64,000 nucleotides of DNA from Devosia sp. 66-14 (lineage in GTDB: Bacteria > Pseudomonadota > Alphaproteobacteria > Rhizobiales > Devosiaceae): positions 175,035 to 239,034 of the forward strand of contig MKVB01000003.1 of the NCBI GenBank assembly GCA_001899085.1. The letters are read 5' to 3'. Below the pieces are notes generated by a model. It made no database searches and was not told the DNA's origin. It saw nothing but the letters and a program-made list of their open reading frames with translations. The position numbers and the translations under genes were made by a program. Positions 28,485-36,933 of the stretch are shown here, piece by piece (positions within the stretch are counted from its first letter, which is position 1; each line of letters opens with the position of its first letter).

Positions 28485-29474
28485 ATGGAATACCGCCGCC
28501 TCGGTAAGGCTGGCCTCAAGGTCAGTGAGTTTTCGTTTGGCGCCTGGGTGACCTTCGGCAAGCAGGTCGGCGAAGACGCCGCCCAGTCGATCATGGGTTA
28601 CGCCTACGACAACGGCATCAACTTCTTCGACAACGCCGAAGGCTACGAGCAGGGCAATGCCGAGATCGTCATGGGCGAGGCGCTCAAGGCGCTGAACTGG
28701 AGCCGCGACAGCTATGCGGTGTCGTCGAAAGTGTTCTGGGGTGGCGCCAAGCCGACCCAGAAGGGCCTGAGCGCCAAGCACGTCACCGACGCCGCGCATG
28801 CAGCGCTGAAGCGCCTGCAGGTCGAGTATCTCGACCTCTATTTCTGCCACCGCCCCGATATCGATACGCCGATCGAAGAGACGGTGCGGGCGATGCACAA
28901 CCTCATCACCCAGGGCAAGGTGCTGTACTGGGGCACCTCGGAATGGTCGGCGCAGCAGCTGACCGAAGCCTATGCCGTGGCGCGCCAGGAGCACCTGACG
29001 CCGCCGAGCATGGAACAGCCGGAATACAACCTGTTCCGTCGCGAAAAGGTCGAGGCTGAGTTCCTGCCGCTCTACAGCCTGTTCGGGCTGGGCACGACGA
29101 TCTGGTCGCCGCTCGCCTCGGGCATCCTGACCGGCAAGTACAATGACGGCATCCCCGCCGACAGCCGGATGAACCTGCCCGGCTACGAGTGGCTGAAGGC
29201 GCGGCTCGACAGCGACAAGGGCCGCGACGAACTGGCGAAGGTGAAAAAGCTGGCCAAGCTCGCCGATGAAGTGGGGCTCCCCATCCATCACCTGGCGCTG
29301 CTCTGGTGCAACGCCAACCCGAACGTTTCGACGGTGATCCTGGGGGCTTCGAAACTCAGCCAGCTGAAGGACAACCTCAAGGCGCTCGACTCGAAAGCGA
29401 AGATGACGCCGGACGTGCTGGCCAAGATCGAAGAGATCATGGGCAACAAGCCGGAAGCGCCGCGGCGCTTCTGA
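28485..29474 (+). CDS. Aldo/keto reductase, potassium-channel beta-subunit type
   Basis: A 329-residue TIM-barrel oxidoreductase using NADPH. The catalytic tetrad is present: Asp49 and Tyr54 (FFDNAEGY), Lys82 (SSKVFWGG) and His122 (YFCHRPD). The pattern EYRRLGKAGLKVSEFSFGAW and the C-terminal region STVILGASKLSQLKDNLKAL match the Kv-beta-like (AKR6) group, which in bacteria reduces varied aldehydes such as methylglyoxal. The physiological substrate is unknown. ATG 28485 lacks a strong ribosome binding site. Confidence 0.93.
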   Translation: MEYRRLGKAGLKVSEFSFGAWVTFGKQVGEDAAQSIMGYAYDNGINFFDNAEGYEQGNAEIVMGEALKALNWSRDSYAVSSKVFWGGAKPTQKGLSAKHVTDAAHAALKRLQVEYLDLYFCHRPDIDTPIEETVRAMHNLITQGKVLYWGTSEWSAQQLTEAYAVARQEHLTPPSMEQPEYNLFRREKVEAEFLPLYSLFGLGTTIWSPLASGILTGKYNDGIPADSRMNLPGYEWLKARLDSDKGRDELAKVKKLAKLADEVGLPIHHLALLWCNANPNVSTVILGASKLSQLKDNLKALDSKAKMTPDVLAKIEEIMGNKPEAPRRF

Positions 29475-29507
29475 GGTCTGCCGGCCCGCATCGTGGCTCT
29501 GGTCACC

Positions 29508-29606
29508 CCCACCCTTGATCCCTCCCCACAAGGGGGAGGAGGGAGACCCTCACACCAGCATTTCGGCTCTATCGTCTCCCTCCCCCTTGTGGGGAGGGCA
29601 GCAAAG
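29508..29606. repeat. Inverted-repeat element (copy 6)
   Basis: CACCCCCACCCTTGATCCCTCC...CACAAGGGGGAGG is mirrored by CCTCCCCCTTGTGGGGAGG at about 29580-29598. Its arms resemble copies 1 and 5. It lies between the aldo/keto reductase and the histidine kinase, on the same strand, and may end the first transcript. Confidence 0.7.
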
Positions 29607-29744
29607 CTTGTGAGCGAAGCGAGCTAGCGTTGCTGAGTGGGGGCGCCTCGCCTCACCACCAATGCGCAGCATTGCACCCTCGGCCTTTCATCCACGCCGC
29701 CAGCGCACTAGACATAGCGCGACGCTGATGGGAGGCATGATCGG

Positions 29745-31178
29745 GTGACGGTGCGCTGGCGCATTGTGGGACTGGCGCTGGCAAGCCTGTTGTCGATCGT
29801 CGCCATGGCCGGGGTGATGGCCTACGGGCTGTGGCTCGCCGATCGCTTCGTGCAGCGGATCGACGCCGTGCACCGGCGCTTCGAGGTCATCGCCGAGCTC
29901 GACGGTCGCGCCAATGCCTATGCCAAGCAGGTGGCCAGCGTGCTGCTGCTGGGCCGCGCCGAGATGCCGGCCGTGCAACGGGCGCGCATCGACATGGAGC
30001 GCACCTTTGCCCGCCTCAGCCGCGCCACCCGAGACGAACTGACGACGTTGGGCGGCATTGCCGAGGTGGTGCCCGAGCTGACCCAGCTCGAGGACGTGCG
30101 GCGGATGATCGAGCTCTACCACGCCATCGATGCGTCGGCGACGCGGGCGCTGGCTGCCGCCCGCGACGGCAACAGCACCGAGGCCACCCAGCTCTACGGA
30201 CGCGATGTCGCCTTCCGCCTCGCCAACGAGCTGCAGCCGCTGATCGACCGGGCGCTGGCCGAGGAACGCAACGAGGTCGCCGCCGAGCTGAAACAGGTGC
30301 AGCAGACGCAGGGCACGATCCTCGTCGTCGCGGGCATCCTGGCGCTGGTATCGCTGGCGGTGCTGAGCCTGCTCGGCATGCTGCTCTACCGGGCGGTGCG
30401 CCGCTCGGGCGAGCGGCTCGAAGCCGAGATCGACACGCGTACCGCCGAACTGCGCGACGCCAATGCGCGGCTGCGCGCCGTGGACGTGCGCCGCACGCAG
30501 TTCCTCGCCGATGTCAGCCATGAGCTGCGCACCCCGCTCACGGTGTTGCGCGGCGAGGCCGATGTGGCGCTGCGCGGCCAGCCGGGGGTCGACGAGCTGC
30601 GCCAGTCGCTGGAGCGGATCCGCGGCCAATCGGTCGACATGTCCGGCCTGCTCGACGATCTGATCGCCTTTGCCCGCACCGATGCGGAAAGCCAGCAGCA
30701 CCTGCCCGCCAATGTCCGGCTCGACGAGATCGTCGCCGCTGCGGCGGAGGAAGCGCAGGTGCTGGCCGAGCCCCGCGAAGTCAGCGTGATTACCGAGCTC
30801 GGCGACGCCGGCGCGCATGTCGATGCCGATTTCCGCCGGCTCAAGCAGGCGCTGATGATCGGGCTCGACAATGCGGTGAAGCACTCGCCGCCGGGCAGCC
30901 GCATCACCATGGGCACCCGCCGCGTTGCCGCGACGGCGACGGTGGCGATCGCCGACCAGGGACCGGGCATCGGCGAGGACGACAAGCCACGGGTATTCGA
31001 GCGGTTCTACCGCGGGCACGGCGAGGGCGAACTGGAGAACCAGGGGCTGGGGATCGGCCTCGCCATTGCCAAGGACATCGTCGAGCGGCATGGCGGCAGC
31101 ATCCGGCTCGACAACGGCGAAAGCGGCGGTGCGGTGCTGACCATCGAGCTGCCGCTGGCCAGGGGAGGATCGCGATGA
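29745..31178 (+). CDS. Sensor histidine kinase
   Basis: A 477-residue membrane kinase: transmembrane helix at 8-30, a helical periplasmic region of about 155 residues, a second helix at 191-216, a linker, the HisKA domain with His259 in ADVSHELRTP, and an ATPase domain with N-box DNAVKHSPPG and G-boxes ADQGPGIGE and GLGIGLAIA. The start is a GTG at 29745, ten bases after GGAGG; the nearby ATG at 29737 opens a frame that stops after three codons. It overlaps its response regulator by four bases, so the pair forms one two-component system. The signal is unknown. Confidence 0.93.
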   Translation: MTVRWRIVGLALASLLSIVAMAGVMAYGLWLADRFVQRIDAVHRRFEVIAELDGRANAYAKQVASVLLLGRAEMPAVQRARIDMERTFARLSRATRDELTTLGGIAEVVPELTQLEDVRRMIELYHAIDASATRALAAARDGNSTEATQLYGRDVAFRLANELQPLIDRALAEERNEVAAELKQVQQTQGTILVVAGILALVSLAVLSLLGMLLYRAVRRSGERLEAEIDTRTAELRDANARLRAVDVRRTQFLADVSHELRTPLTVLRGEADVALRGQPGVDELRQSLERIRGQSVDMSGLLDDLIAFARTDAESQQHLPANVRLDEIVAAAAEEAQVLAEPREVSVITELGDAGAHVDADFRRLKQALMIGLDNAVKHSPPGSRITMGTRRVAATATVAIADQGPGIGEDDKPRVFERFYRGHGEGELENQGLGIGLAIAKDIVERHGGSIRLDNGESGGAVLTIELPLARGGSR

Positions 31179-31873
31179 AGGTTCTGGTAGTCGAGGACGA
31201 CCGGCGCATCGCCTCGTTCCTCGAGCGCGGGCTCGCCGCCGAGGGCTATCAGGTGAGCGTCGAGAACGACGGCCGCGACGGGCTGGAACGAGCAAGGCAG
31301 GACGATTTCGAGCTGATCATCCTCGACCGCATGCTGCCCTATGTCGACGGCCTGGAGATCACCCGGCTGCTGCGCGAAGAGCGGCGGCCGGCGATGATCC
31401 TGATGCTGACCGCCAAGGACAGCCTCGCCGACAAGATCGAAGGCCTGAAGGGCGGTGCCGACGACTACCTGACCAAGCCGTTCGCCTTCGATGAGCTGCT
31501 GGCCCGGCTCGTGGCGCTGCGCCGGCGGCGCAGCGAGATCGACCACGAGAGCCAGCTCGCCATCGGGCCGCTGAGGCTCGATCCACAGTCGCGCCGGGTC
31601 AGCCGCGACGGCGAGCCGATCAGCCTCACGGTGCGCGAGTTCGACCTGCTGCGCTATCTGATGAGCAACCCCGACAAGGTGGTGAGCCGGCAGCGGCTGC
31701 TGAACAGCGTCTGGGAGTATGGCTACGATCCGGGCACCAAGATCGTCGATGTCTATGTGCGATACCTGCGCGCCAAGATCGACAGCGAGGGCTCGCCGTC
31801 GCTGATCCAGACGGTGCGCGGCGTCGGCTACATGATGGAGAGCAAACCCGGGCCCGCTCTCTCCAAATTCTAA
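31175..31873 (+). CDS. OmpR-family response regulator
   Basis: A 232-residue regulator with a receiver domain (acidic pocket VVEDDRR, phospho-acceptor Asp51 in IILDRMLP, Lys in DYLTKPF) and a winged-helix DNA-binding domain (TVREFDLLRYLMSNPDKVVSRQRLL; VDVYVRYLRAKID). It is translationally coupled to the kinase at 29745 through ATGA. Targets cannot be named. Confidence 0.95.
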   Translation: MKVLVVEDDRRIASFLERGLAAEGYQVSVENDGRDGLERARQDDFELIILDRMLPYVDGLEITRLLREERRPAMILMLTAKDSLADKIEGLKGGADDYLTKPFAFDELLARLVALRRRRSEIDHESQLAIGPLRLDPQSRRVSRDGEPISLTVREFDLLRYLMSNPDKVVSRQRLLNSVWEYGYDPGTKIVDVYVRYLRAKIDSEGSPSLIQTVRGVGYMMESKPGPALSKF

Positions 31874-31946
31874 CCAGGCGCTCAACCCTGTCTAATTTCG
31901 CTGGCTTAGCCTCATCGCTGCTATTGGAAGTGACGAGGAAGCTCCG

Positions 31947-32147
31947 ATGTCCGACGAGATCTGGCCCGCCATCAAGGTCGAGCGCTTCTACGACGAACCG
32001 TTGGCGCATTACGAAGCCCGTCGCCGCGAGATCGTCGCCATCATCACCGGCTTCCGCAACAGCCGCTATGAAGGCGCGATGGCCGACCGCATGGAGCAGC
32101 GGCTGATGGCGCTGCAGGACGGCATGGTGGTCCCCGCCGTCGCCTGA
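31947..32147 (+). CDS. Small hypothetical protein
   Basis: A 66-residue charged, probably helical protein (HYEARRREIVAIITGFRNSRYEGAM). ATG 31947 is preceded by AGGAAG. A rho-independent terminator follows 27 bases after its stop, which supports it as a real last gene of the two-component transcript. No known family recognised. Confidence 0.6.
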   Translation: MSDEIWPAIKVERFYDEPLAHYEARRREIVAIITGFRNSRYEGAMADRMEQRLMALQDGMVVPAVA

Positions 32148-32173
32148 CCCGGGCGCTACTGCCGTTCGGATGC

Positions 32174-32204
32174 AAGGCCCGGTTTGACCGGGCCTTTTGT
32201 TTTG
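32174..32204 (+). terminator. Rho-independent terminator
   Basis: AAGGCCCGG (32174-32182) pairs with CCGGGCCTT (32188-32196), followed by TTTTGTTTT. It closes the transcript of the two-component system and the 66-residue protein. The stem is the same as that of the pnp and dnaK terminators in this window. Confidence 0.85.
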
Positions 32205-32257
32205 GGCCAAGCTCTGCTCGATTTTCGTGCTTTGGGCACGCAGCGAGGAGACGCACC

Positions 32258-32680
32258 ATGCGCTACATGATCATCGTCAAAGGCAAGGAACCGTCGCCGC
32301 CGCCCAGTTCCGAACTGCTTGCCGCGATGGGCAAGCTGAACCAGGAAATGATCGAAGCCGGCGTGCTGCTGGCCGGCGAGGGGCTGCAGCCCAGCAAGAG
32401 CGGCGCCAAGGTGGCCATGCAGGGCGGCAAGCTGGTGGTCAAGGATGGCCCGTTCACCGAAGCCAAGGAGCTGATCGGCGGCTTCTGGATCATCAAGGCC
32501 GATTCGCTGGAGGAAGCGATCGGCTGGGTGAAGAAGATCCCGATGTGGAGCGAAGGCGAAGAAGTGGAAGTGCGCCGCGTTTCCGAGGTCGAGGATTTCA
32601 TCCATGACGAGGTATCGGGCGAGGCGCTGGACCGGGAGAAGGCGCAGCGGGACAACGGCGCCTGGCCGGAGCAGCGCTAG
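32258..32680 (+). CDS. YCII-related DGPF domain protein
   Basis: A 140-residue protein with the family signature DGPFTEAKELIGGFWII and the N-terminal strand MRYMIIVKG. DGPF/YCII proteins form ferredoxin-like dimers; many stand beside ECF42 sigma factors and their function is unknown. This copy is 4.3 kb from the sigma factor pair at 36556-38168 and could be part of its regulon, though I see no TGTCGA promoter motif upstream. The start follows GAGGAGACGCACC. Confidence 0.88.
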   Translation: MRYMIIVKGKEPSPPPSSELLAAMGKLNQEMIEAGVLLAGEGLQPSKSGAKVAMQGGKLVVKDGPFTEAKELIGGFWIIKADSLEEAIGWVKKIPMWSEGEEVEVRRVSEVEDFIHDEVSGEALDREKAQRDNGAWPEQR

Positions 32681-32702
32681 ACAGCCCGACCGTCGAGCGA
32701 TC

Positions 32703-32960
32703 CTAGGCTGGAAACGCCGACCGGCGGGCGGTGGCTTCGGGACCGGTGCGCCCCGAAGCTTCAGTCTCGTCGGCGCCCGACCGACGGTCATGGCCGAACA
32801 GCCGGGCGGCCATGCCGGCGATGGCGCGCCACAATGCGGGCTTTTCCCATAGACCGGCGTTCGGCGCCGCCTCCCATGGCGCTTCGCCGGTGCTGCGGGC
32901 GAAGTCTTCGCCCCAGTGCTGATCATAGGCTTGCTTGTAGAGATAGCTGGCGGGGATCAT
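32703..32960 (-). CDS. Small hypothetical protein under LacI-type operators
   Basis: An 85-residue protein rich in Trp, Ala and charged residues (SYLYKQAYDQHWGEDFARST; WRAIAGMAARLFG). The start is ATG 32958-32960, seven bases after AAGGAG. It is divergent from the LacI regulator, and two LacI-type palindromes lie 20-65 bases upstream, so it is a probable target of that repressor. No known family recognised. Confidence 0.6.
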   Translation of the reverse strand: MIPASYLYKQAYDQHWGEDFARSTGEAPWEAAPNAGLWEKPALWRAIAGMAARLFGHDRRSGADETEASGRTGPEATARRSAFPA

Positions 32961-32978
32961 CACAAGTCTCCTTTCGAC

Positions 32979-33073
32979 TTGAACCGATTCAATCTATCAA
33001 CGCATGACCGCTTGAATCGGTTCAATCATAGGCCGGAGGATGCGTGAGTCAAGCGGAATTTGAACCGATACAA
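32979..33073. promoter_or_regulatory. Three LacI-type operators
   Basis: TTGAACCGATTCAA (32979-32992), TTGAATCGGTTCAA (33012-33025) and TTGAACCGATACAA (33060-33073) are three versions of one 14-bp palindrome with the central CG typical of LacI/GalR sites. The first two are reverse complements of each other. They fill the divergent promoter region between the 85-residue protein and the LacI gene. Confidence 0.85.
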
Positions 33074-33111
33074 AAGCGTGCTATATCTCGGCGAGTTGGC
33101 TAGGATGCCGC

Positions 33112-34212
33112 ATGGCGGACGGGGCCGCTGAAACCGGAAAGGTACGGATGGCACGCGATCTGGTGCGCTTGAGCGATGTGGCAAAGGCTGCGGGGGTGTC
33201 GCAGGGCACGGCATCGAACGTCTTCAGCCGGCCCGACCTGGTGCGGCCGGAAGTGCGCGAGCGGGTGCATCAGACCGCCCGCGAACTGGGCTATGCCGGC
33301 CCCGACCCGCGCGGCCGGCTGCTGCGCGCCGGCAAATCCAACGCCATTGGCGTGGCGACAGCCGAGCCGCTTTCCTACTTCTTCGAGGATCCGTTCGCCC
33401 GCGTGCTGATGCAGGGCATTTCGGAAGCCTGCGACCAGCGCGGCGCCGGGCTGGCGCTGGTTTCGGCCCGCAACAGCGAGCGGCTGGCCTGGAATATCCA
33501 GAGCGCCCTGGTCGACGGCTTCGTGCTGCTGTGCATCGAGAACGGCGAAAAGCTGGTGGAGCTGACCCGCGAGCGGCAGTTGCCGTTCGTGGCGCTGGCG
33601 CTGGGCAAGCCCGACGAGACCATTTCGGCCATCGGCGTCGACGACTATGCCGGGGCGCAGATGGCAGCCCGGCACCTGGCGCAGCTGGGCCACCGCCGTT
33701 TCGGCATCCTCGCCATCGAGTTCGACGAAACGCACGAGGGACCGGTCAGCGGCGCCGAGATCGCAGCCGCCACCTATTCCACCGCCCGCGACCGCGCCTA
33801 TGGCTATTTCGAGGAGCTGGCGCTCTACGGTGTCGATCGAGAGACGATCCCGATCTATGAAACCCGCAGCACCGCCGAAAGCGTCAGGCGGGGGCTTGAG
33901 CACATTCTTTCCGGCCCGCAGCGCCCCACCGCCATCCTCGCCATGTCGGACCGGGTGGCGATGTTCGCGCTGGACATGCTGGCCGAGCGCGGCATCAGCG
34001 TGCCCCTGGACATCTCTGTCGTCGGTTTCGACGGCGTCCCCGAGGCGGCAACCGCCAGCCCACCGCTGACCACGGTGGTCCAGCCGATCGCCGAGATCGG
34101 CCGTCGGGCGGTCAAGACCATTCTCGAGCACGACGGTGGGGTGCATCGCGAGAGCCTGCCGCTCGAACTCGTCTTTCGCCGCAGCACCGGCGCACCAAGC
34201 GCGCGATCGTGA
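33112..34212 (+). CDS. LacI-family transcriptional regulator
   Basis: A repressor of up to 366 residues with the N-terminal helix-turn-helix (RLSDVAKAAGVSQGTASNVFSRPDLV), hinge helix and a periplasmic-binding-protein-like ligand domain ending EIGRRAVKTILEHDGG. Two starts are possible: ATG 33112 (AGGA upstream) or ATG 33148 (GGAAAGG upstream), the latter giving the usual short N-terminus MARDLVRLSDVAK. Three matching operators lie upstream, so it regulates itself and the divergent 85-residue gene. The recognition sequence resembles those of sugar catabolism repressors, but no sugar transport or catabolic gene is adjacent. Confidence 0.93.
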   Translation: MADGAAETGKVRMARDLVRLSDVAKAAGVSQGTASNVFSRPDLVRPEVRERVHQTARELGYAGPDPRGRLLRAGKSNAIGVATAEPLSYFFEDPFARVLMQGISEACDQRGAGLALVSARNSERLAWNIQSALVDGFVLLCIENGEKLVELTRERQLPFVALALGKPDETISAIGVDDYAGAQMAARHLAQLGHRRFGILAIEFDETHEGPVSGAEIAAATYSTARDRAYGYFEELALYGVDRETIPIYETRSTAESVRRGLEHILSGPQRPTAILAMSDRVAMFALDMLAERGISVPLDISVVGFDGVPEAATASPPLTTVVQPIAEIGRRAVKTILEHDGGVHRESLPLELVFRRSTGAPSARS

Positions 34213-34248
34213 CTTGATCCTGCCGGCCTCCGCCCCCAGATTTAGGTG

Positions 34249-34536
34249 ATGCGTATCCTGCTCGCCACCGCCGCCGTCATTGCCCTCAGCTCGGGGGCAG
34301 AGGCCTATTGCGGCCCCGTGCCGGACGTGGCCAAGGACGGCTACCAGGGGAACGACCTGAAACGCACCCTGTGCCTGCAGGACGAGCTGACGCAATCGGC
34401 TCAGGATCGGGCCATCCGCAGCGAGCTCGACGCCACGCTCTCGAGACTGCAGCGCGACTTGCAGCAGCAGAAGATGCTGCAGCAGCAGCTGCAGATTGAA
34501 CTGCTGCGGACGAAACCGAATTACCTGCTGCCGTAA
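34249..34536 (+). CDS. Small exported hypothetical protein
   Basis: A 95-residue protein with a signal peptide (MRILLATAAVIALSSGAEA) and a mature part ending in a Gln-rich helix (LQRDLQQQKMLQQQLQIELL) likely to be a coiled coil. Two cysteines (in YCGP and TLCLQ) could be disulfide bonded. The start may be GTG 34246 or ATG 34249. It converges on the diguanylate cyclase gene. Family not recognised. Confidence 0.7.
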   Translation: MRILLATAAVIALSSGAEAYCGPVPDVAKDGYQGNDLKRTLCLQDELTQSAQDRAIRSELDATLSRLQRDLQQQKMLQQQLQIELLRTKPNYLLP

Positions 34537-34557
34537 GACCCGGCGAATCGCCGGGCG

Positions 34558-36297
34558 CTACTCCGCCGCGGCTCGCGGAAATTCCTCGATCGCTGCCAGC
34601 TCGTCGCTCAACCGGTCCGCCCGGTAGGGACGCAGCGGCGCCTTGGCGACCTGGTTGCGGCCGCCCTGCTTGGCCTTGTAGAGCGCCTGGTCGGCAGCCT
34701 GCAGCAGGTCGGTGACGCTCTGCGAGGTGTGCGGCACCGAGGCCACGCCGAACGAGGCCGAGATATCGGCGCCATGGGTGCTGCTGAGTTCCTCGATCCT
34801 GAGGCGCAGCAGTTCCGCCTTGTCGGCTGCGCGCTCCAGTGGGCAATCGGGCAGGATCACCACCAGTTCCTCGCCGCCGAAGCGGCAGACGATGTCGGTC
34901 TCGCGCAGCGACCCGGTGAGGGTCAGGGCGGCGTCGCGCAGCACCTGGTCGCCGAAACTGTGGCCATGCTCGTCGTTGAGCCGCTTGAAGTGGTCGAGAT
35001 CGACCATGATCAACGAGATCTCGCGGTTTTCGCGCTCGGCCAGCCGCACGAAGCGCTGCAGGCAATCTTCCATGTAGCGGCGGTTGTAGAGCCCGGTCAG
35101 CGGATCGCGCAGCGCCTGGTTCCGGAGCTTTTCACGCAGCGCCATGTTGGCGAGCGCCAGGCTCATGCCGTCGGCCAGCGCCGAGCCCAGATCGGTGATG
35201 TGCTCGAGCCGTTCCACGGCGCTGATCCCCGAGGCGAACAGCTGCAGCAGCCCGACAATCTCGCCGCGGGCGATCATCGGAATTTCCAGCGAGGTTTCGC
35301 TGCCCACATGGTGGGCGCAGCACAGCTTGGTCGAATCGCCACGATTGAGGTGCGGCTTGCCGCGCTTCAGCGCCCAGCAGGCATTGGGGTTGATGGTCTC
35401 GGGCAGCGCATCGTTCTCGGCGCGGGCCCATGTGGTCGACAGCACCAGCCGGTCGCGCGAATTGTTGAACACGTAGAGCGCGCCGGAGAAGCCGGGCACC
35501 AGTTCCACCGCCGTCGCCTTCAGCACGGCATTGGCGTCGGCGTGGTCCGAAGCGCTCTGCAGCACATCGGCCATCTCGAACAGCCGCGCCACCTGCTGGC
35601 GCGCCTTTTCCGCCGTCTCCACTGCGGTAGCGCGGCCATCGGCCTCGGTGACCGATGAGCGGAAGGCATAGAGCAGCCCGAGTATCGCGAGGATCCCCGC
35701 CCCCACCTGCATCAACAGCACCAGCATGGTGCCGGCCTGGATGCGCTCGTCGTGCATGCGCAGCAGCTCGTCGGTTTCCGCGAGCACCTTGCCGATCGCG
35801 GTGCCGATACCGGCGACCGTTTCGCCGGTGCGGCGCGCCGCGAGCAGATCGAGCCCGGCCTGGCCGTTGTTGGCGGAGGCGAGATCGATCGCCTCGTTCC
35901 AGCTGGCGACCAGCCCGGCCACCAGCTCGCGCAGCGGCTTCGGTTCGGCTGCCGACGGCACGGCGACGGGTGCCACGTCATCGGAGATCGCCGCGGCGGC
36001 GGCGGTCAGTCGTTCGGCCTGTGGCAGGTAGCTGCGCAACGCACCGGCTTCCCCGGTGAGCACATGCATGGCGTCGGCATCGGCATCGTTCAGGGCCTGG
36101 TGCATGGCGCGCAGCTTGTCGCCATGGGCACGCAGTTCGGTCATGGCGCGCTGCTGCGTGCTGACATTGATGAAGCCGATGATCGCCGTCACCACCAGCG
36201 TCACCACCAGGGCGACGGTCGCCAGCGACAGCATGCGCGAGCGGACGCGCACGGGCAGCGGCGTCTGCTCATTCACATGGTTGAGGCCGGCAAACAT
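34558..36297 (-). CDS. Membrane diguanylate cyclase (GAF-GGDEF)
   Basis: A 579-residue enzyme that makes cyclic di-GMP from GTP. It has transmembrane helices at about 24-45 and 189-212 enclosing a helical periplasmic sensor of about 140 residues, then a GAF-like domain (about 245-390) and a GGDEF domain from about 400. The active site reads GGEEL, and the inhibitory site RxxD is present as RETD five residues before it, so product inhibition is expected. DPLTGLYNRRYME is the canonical GGDEF opening. It is divergent from the DGPF/ECF42 pair. The signal is unknown. Confidence 0.93.
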   Translation of the reverse strand: MFAGLNHVNEQTPLPVRVRSRMLSLATVALVVTLVVTAIIGFINVSTQQRAMTELRAHGDKLRAMHQALNDADADAMHVLTGEAGALRSYLPQAERLTAAAAAISDDVAPVAVPSAAEPKPLRELVAGLVASWNEAIDLASANNGQAGLDLLAARRTGETVAGIGTAIGKVLAETDELLRMHDERIQAGTMLVLLMQVGAGILAILGLLYAFRSSVTEADGRATAVETAEKARQQVARLFEMADVLQSASDHADANAVLKATAVELVPGFSGALYVFNNSRDRLVLSTTWARAENDALPETINPNACWALKRGKPHLNRGDSTKLCCAHHVGSETSLEIPMIARGEIVGLLQLFASGISAVERLEHITDLGSALADGMSLALANMALREKLRNQALRDPLTGLYNRRYMEDCLQRFVRLAERENREISLIMVDLDHFKRLNDEHGHSFGDQVLRDAALTLTGSLRETDIVCRFGGEELVVILPDCPLERAADKAELLRLRIEELSSTHGADISASFGVASVPHTSQSVTDLLQAADQALYKAKQGGRNQVAKAPLRPYRADRLSDELAAIEEFPRAAAE

Positions 36298-36497
36298 GGC
36301 TCGGAAAGCCCCCGGGCATCTGGATCAAACGCCATGATGCCAAAGATCGGCAGAGTTGCGCTGTGTCATCGGGGGAAGCGCTTAGCGCGCGGTGAAGCGA
36401 CCTGGTGAAGACGGCGACACCAAAGTCGCTAAAATGCCGCCTTGGCGGCGCCGGTTCGACAGCGGCGGAAAAATCTGGCTCAGTTTCGGCGGGGGCG

Positions 36498-36525
36498 TGT
36501 CGAAACCTGCGGGCGGCGTTCGATT
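36498..36525 (+). promoter_or_regulatory. Candidate ECF42-dependent promoter
   Basis: TGTCGA (36498-36503), 17 bases, then CGATT (36521-36525). The ECF42 sigma group is reported to recognise TGTCGA at -35 and a CGA/TC motif at -10. The site lies 31 bases before the DGPF gene that starts the sigma factor operon, so it would give positive autoregulation. Confidence 0.6.
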
Positions 36526-36555
36526 AGCTTGCGAGACCCTACCGGAGAACGACCA

Positions 36556-36933
36556 ATGCTCTACCTCTGCCTCGTCCATTTCGACGACAAGGATGTGTTC
36601 AGCCGCCTCAGCGAGGCCGAAAAGCGCGAGCTCGACATCAACTCGCTCGGCTACGATACCGAATTGGCGGCGAGCGGCAACCTGGTCCGGGCGCAGGCGC
36701 TGCAGCCGCCCGAGACGGCGGTGCTGGTGCGGGTGCGCGACGGCAGGATCTCGGCCACCGACGGCCCGTTCCTCGAAACCAAGGAACAGCTGGGCGGCTT
36801 CATCCTGATCGAGGCGCGCGACCTCAACGACGCCATCCGCATCGCGGCCGGTATTCCGCTGGCGAGGCACGGCACCATCGAGGTGCGGCCGGTTTACCAG
36901 ATCCCGCGGCACGACGAGGCAACCGCATCGTGA
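36556..36933 (+). CDS. YCII-related DGPF domain protein, partner of ECF42 sigma factor
   Basis: A 125-residue DGPF protein (TDGPFLETKEQLGGFILIEA) starting MLYLCLVHFDD at ATG 36556, with GGAG upstream. It overlaps the sigma factor gene by four bases (GTGA), so the two are translationally coupled. This gene order is the hallmark of the ECF42 group. The role of the DGPF protein, whether regulator or target, is not established. Confidence 0.92.
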   Translation: MLYLCLVHFDDKDVFSRLSEAEKRELDINSLGYDTELAASGNLVRAQALQPPETAVLVRVRDGRISATDGPFLETKEQLGGFILIEARDLNDAIRIAAGIPLARHGTIEVRPVYQIPRHDEATAS

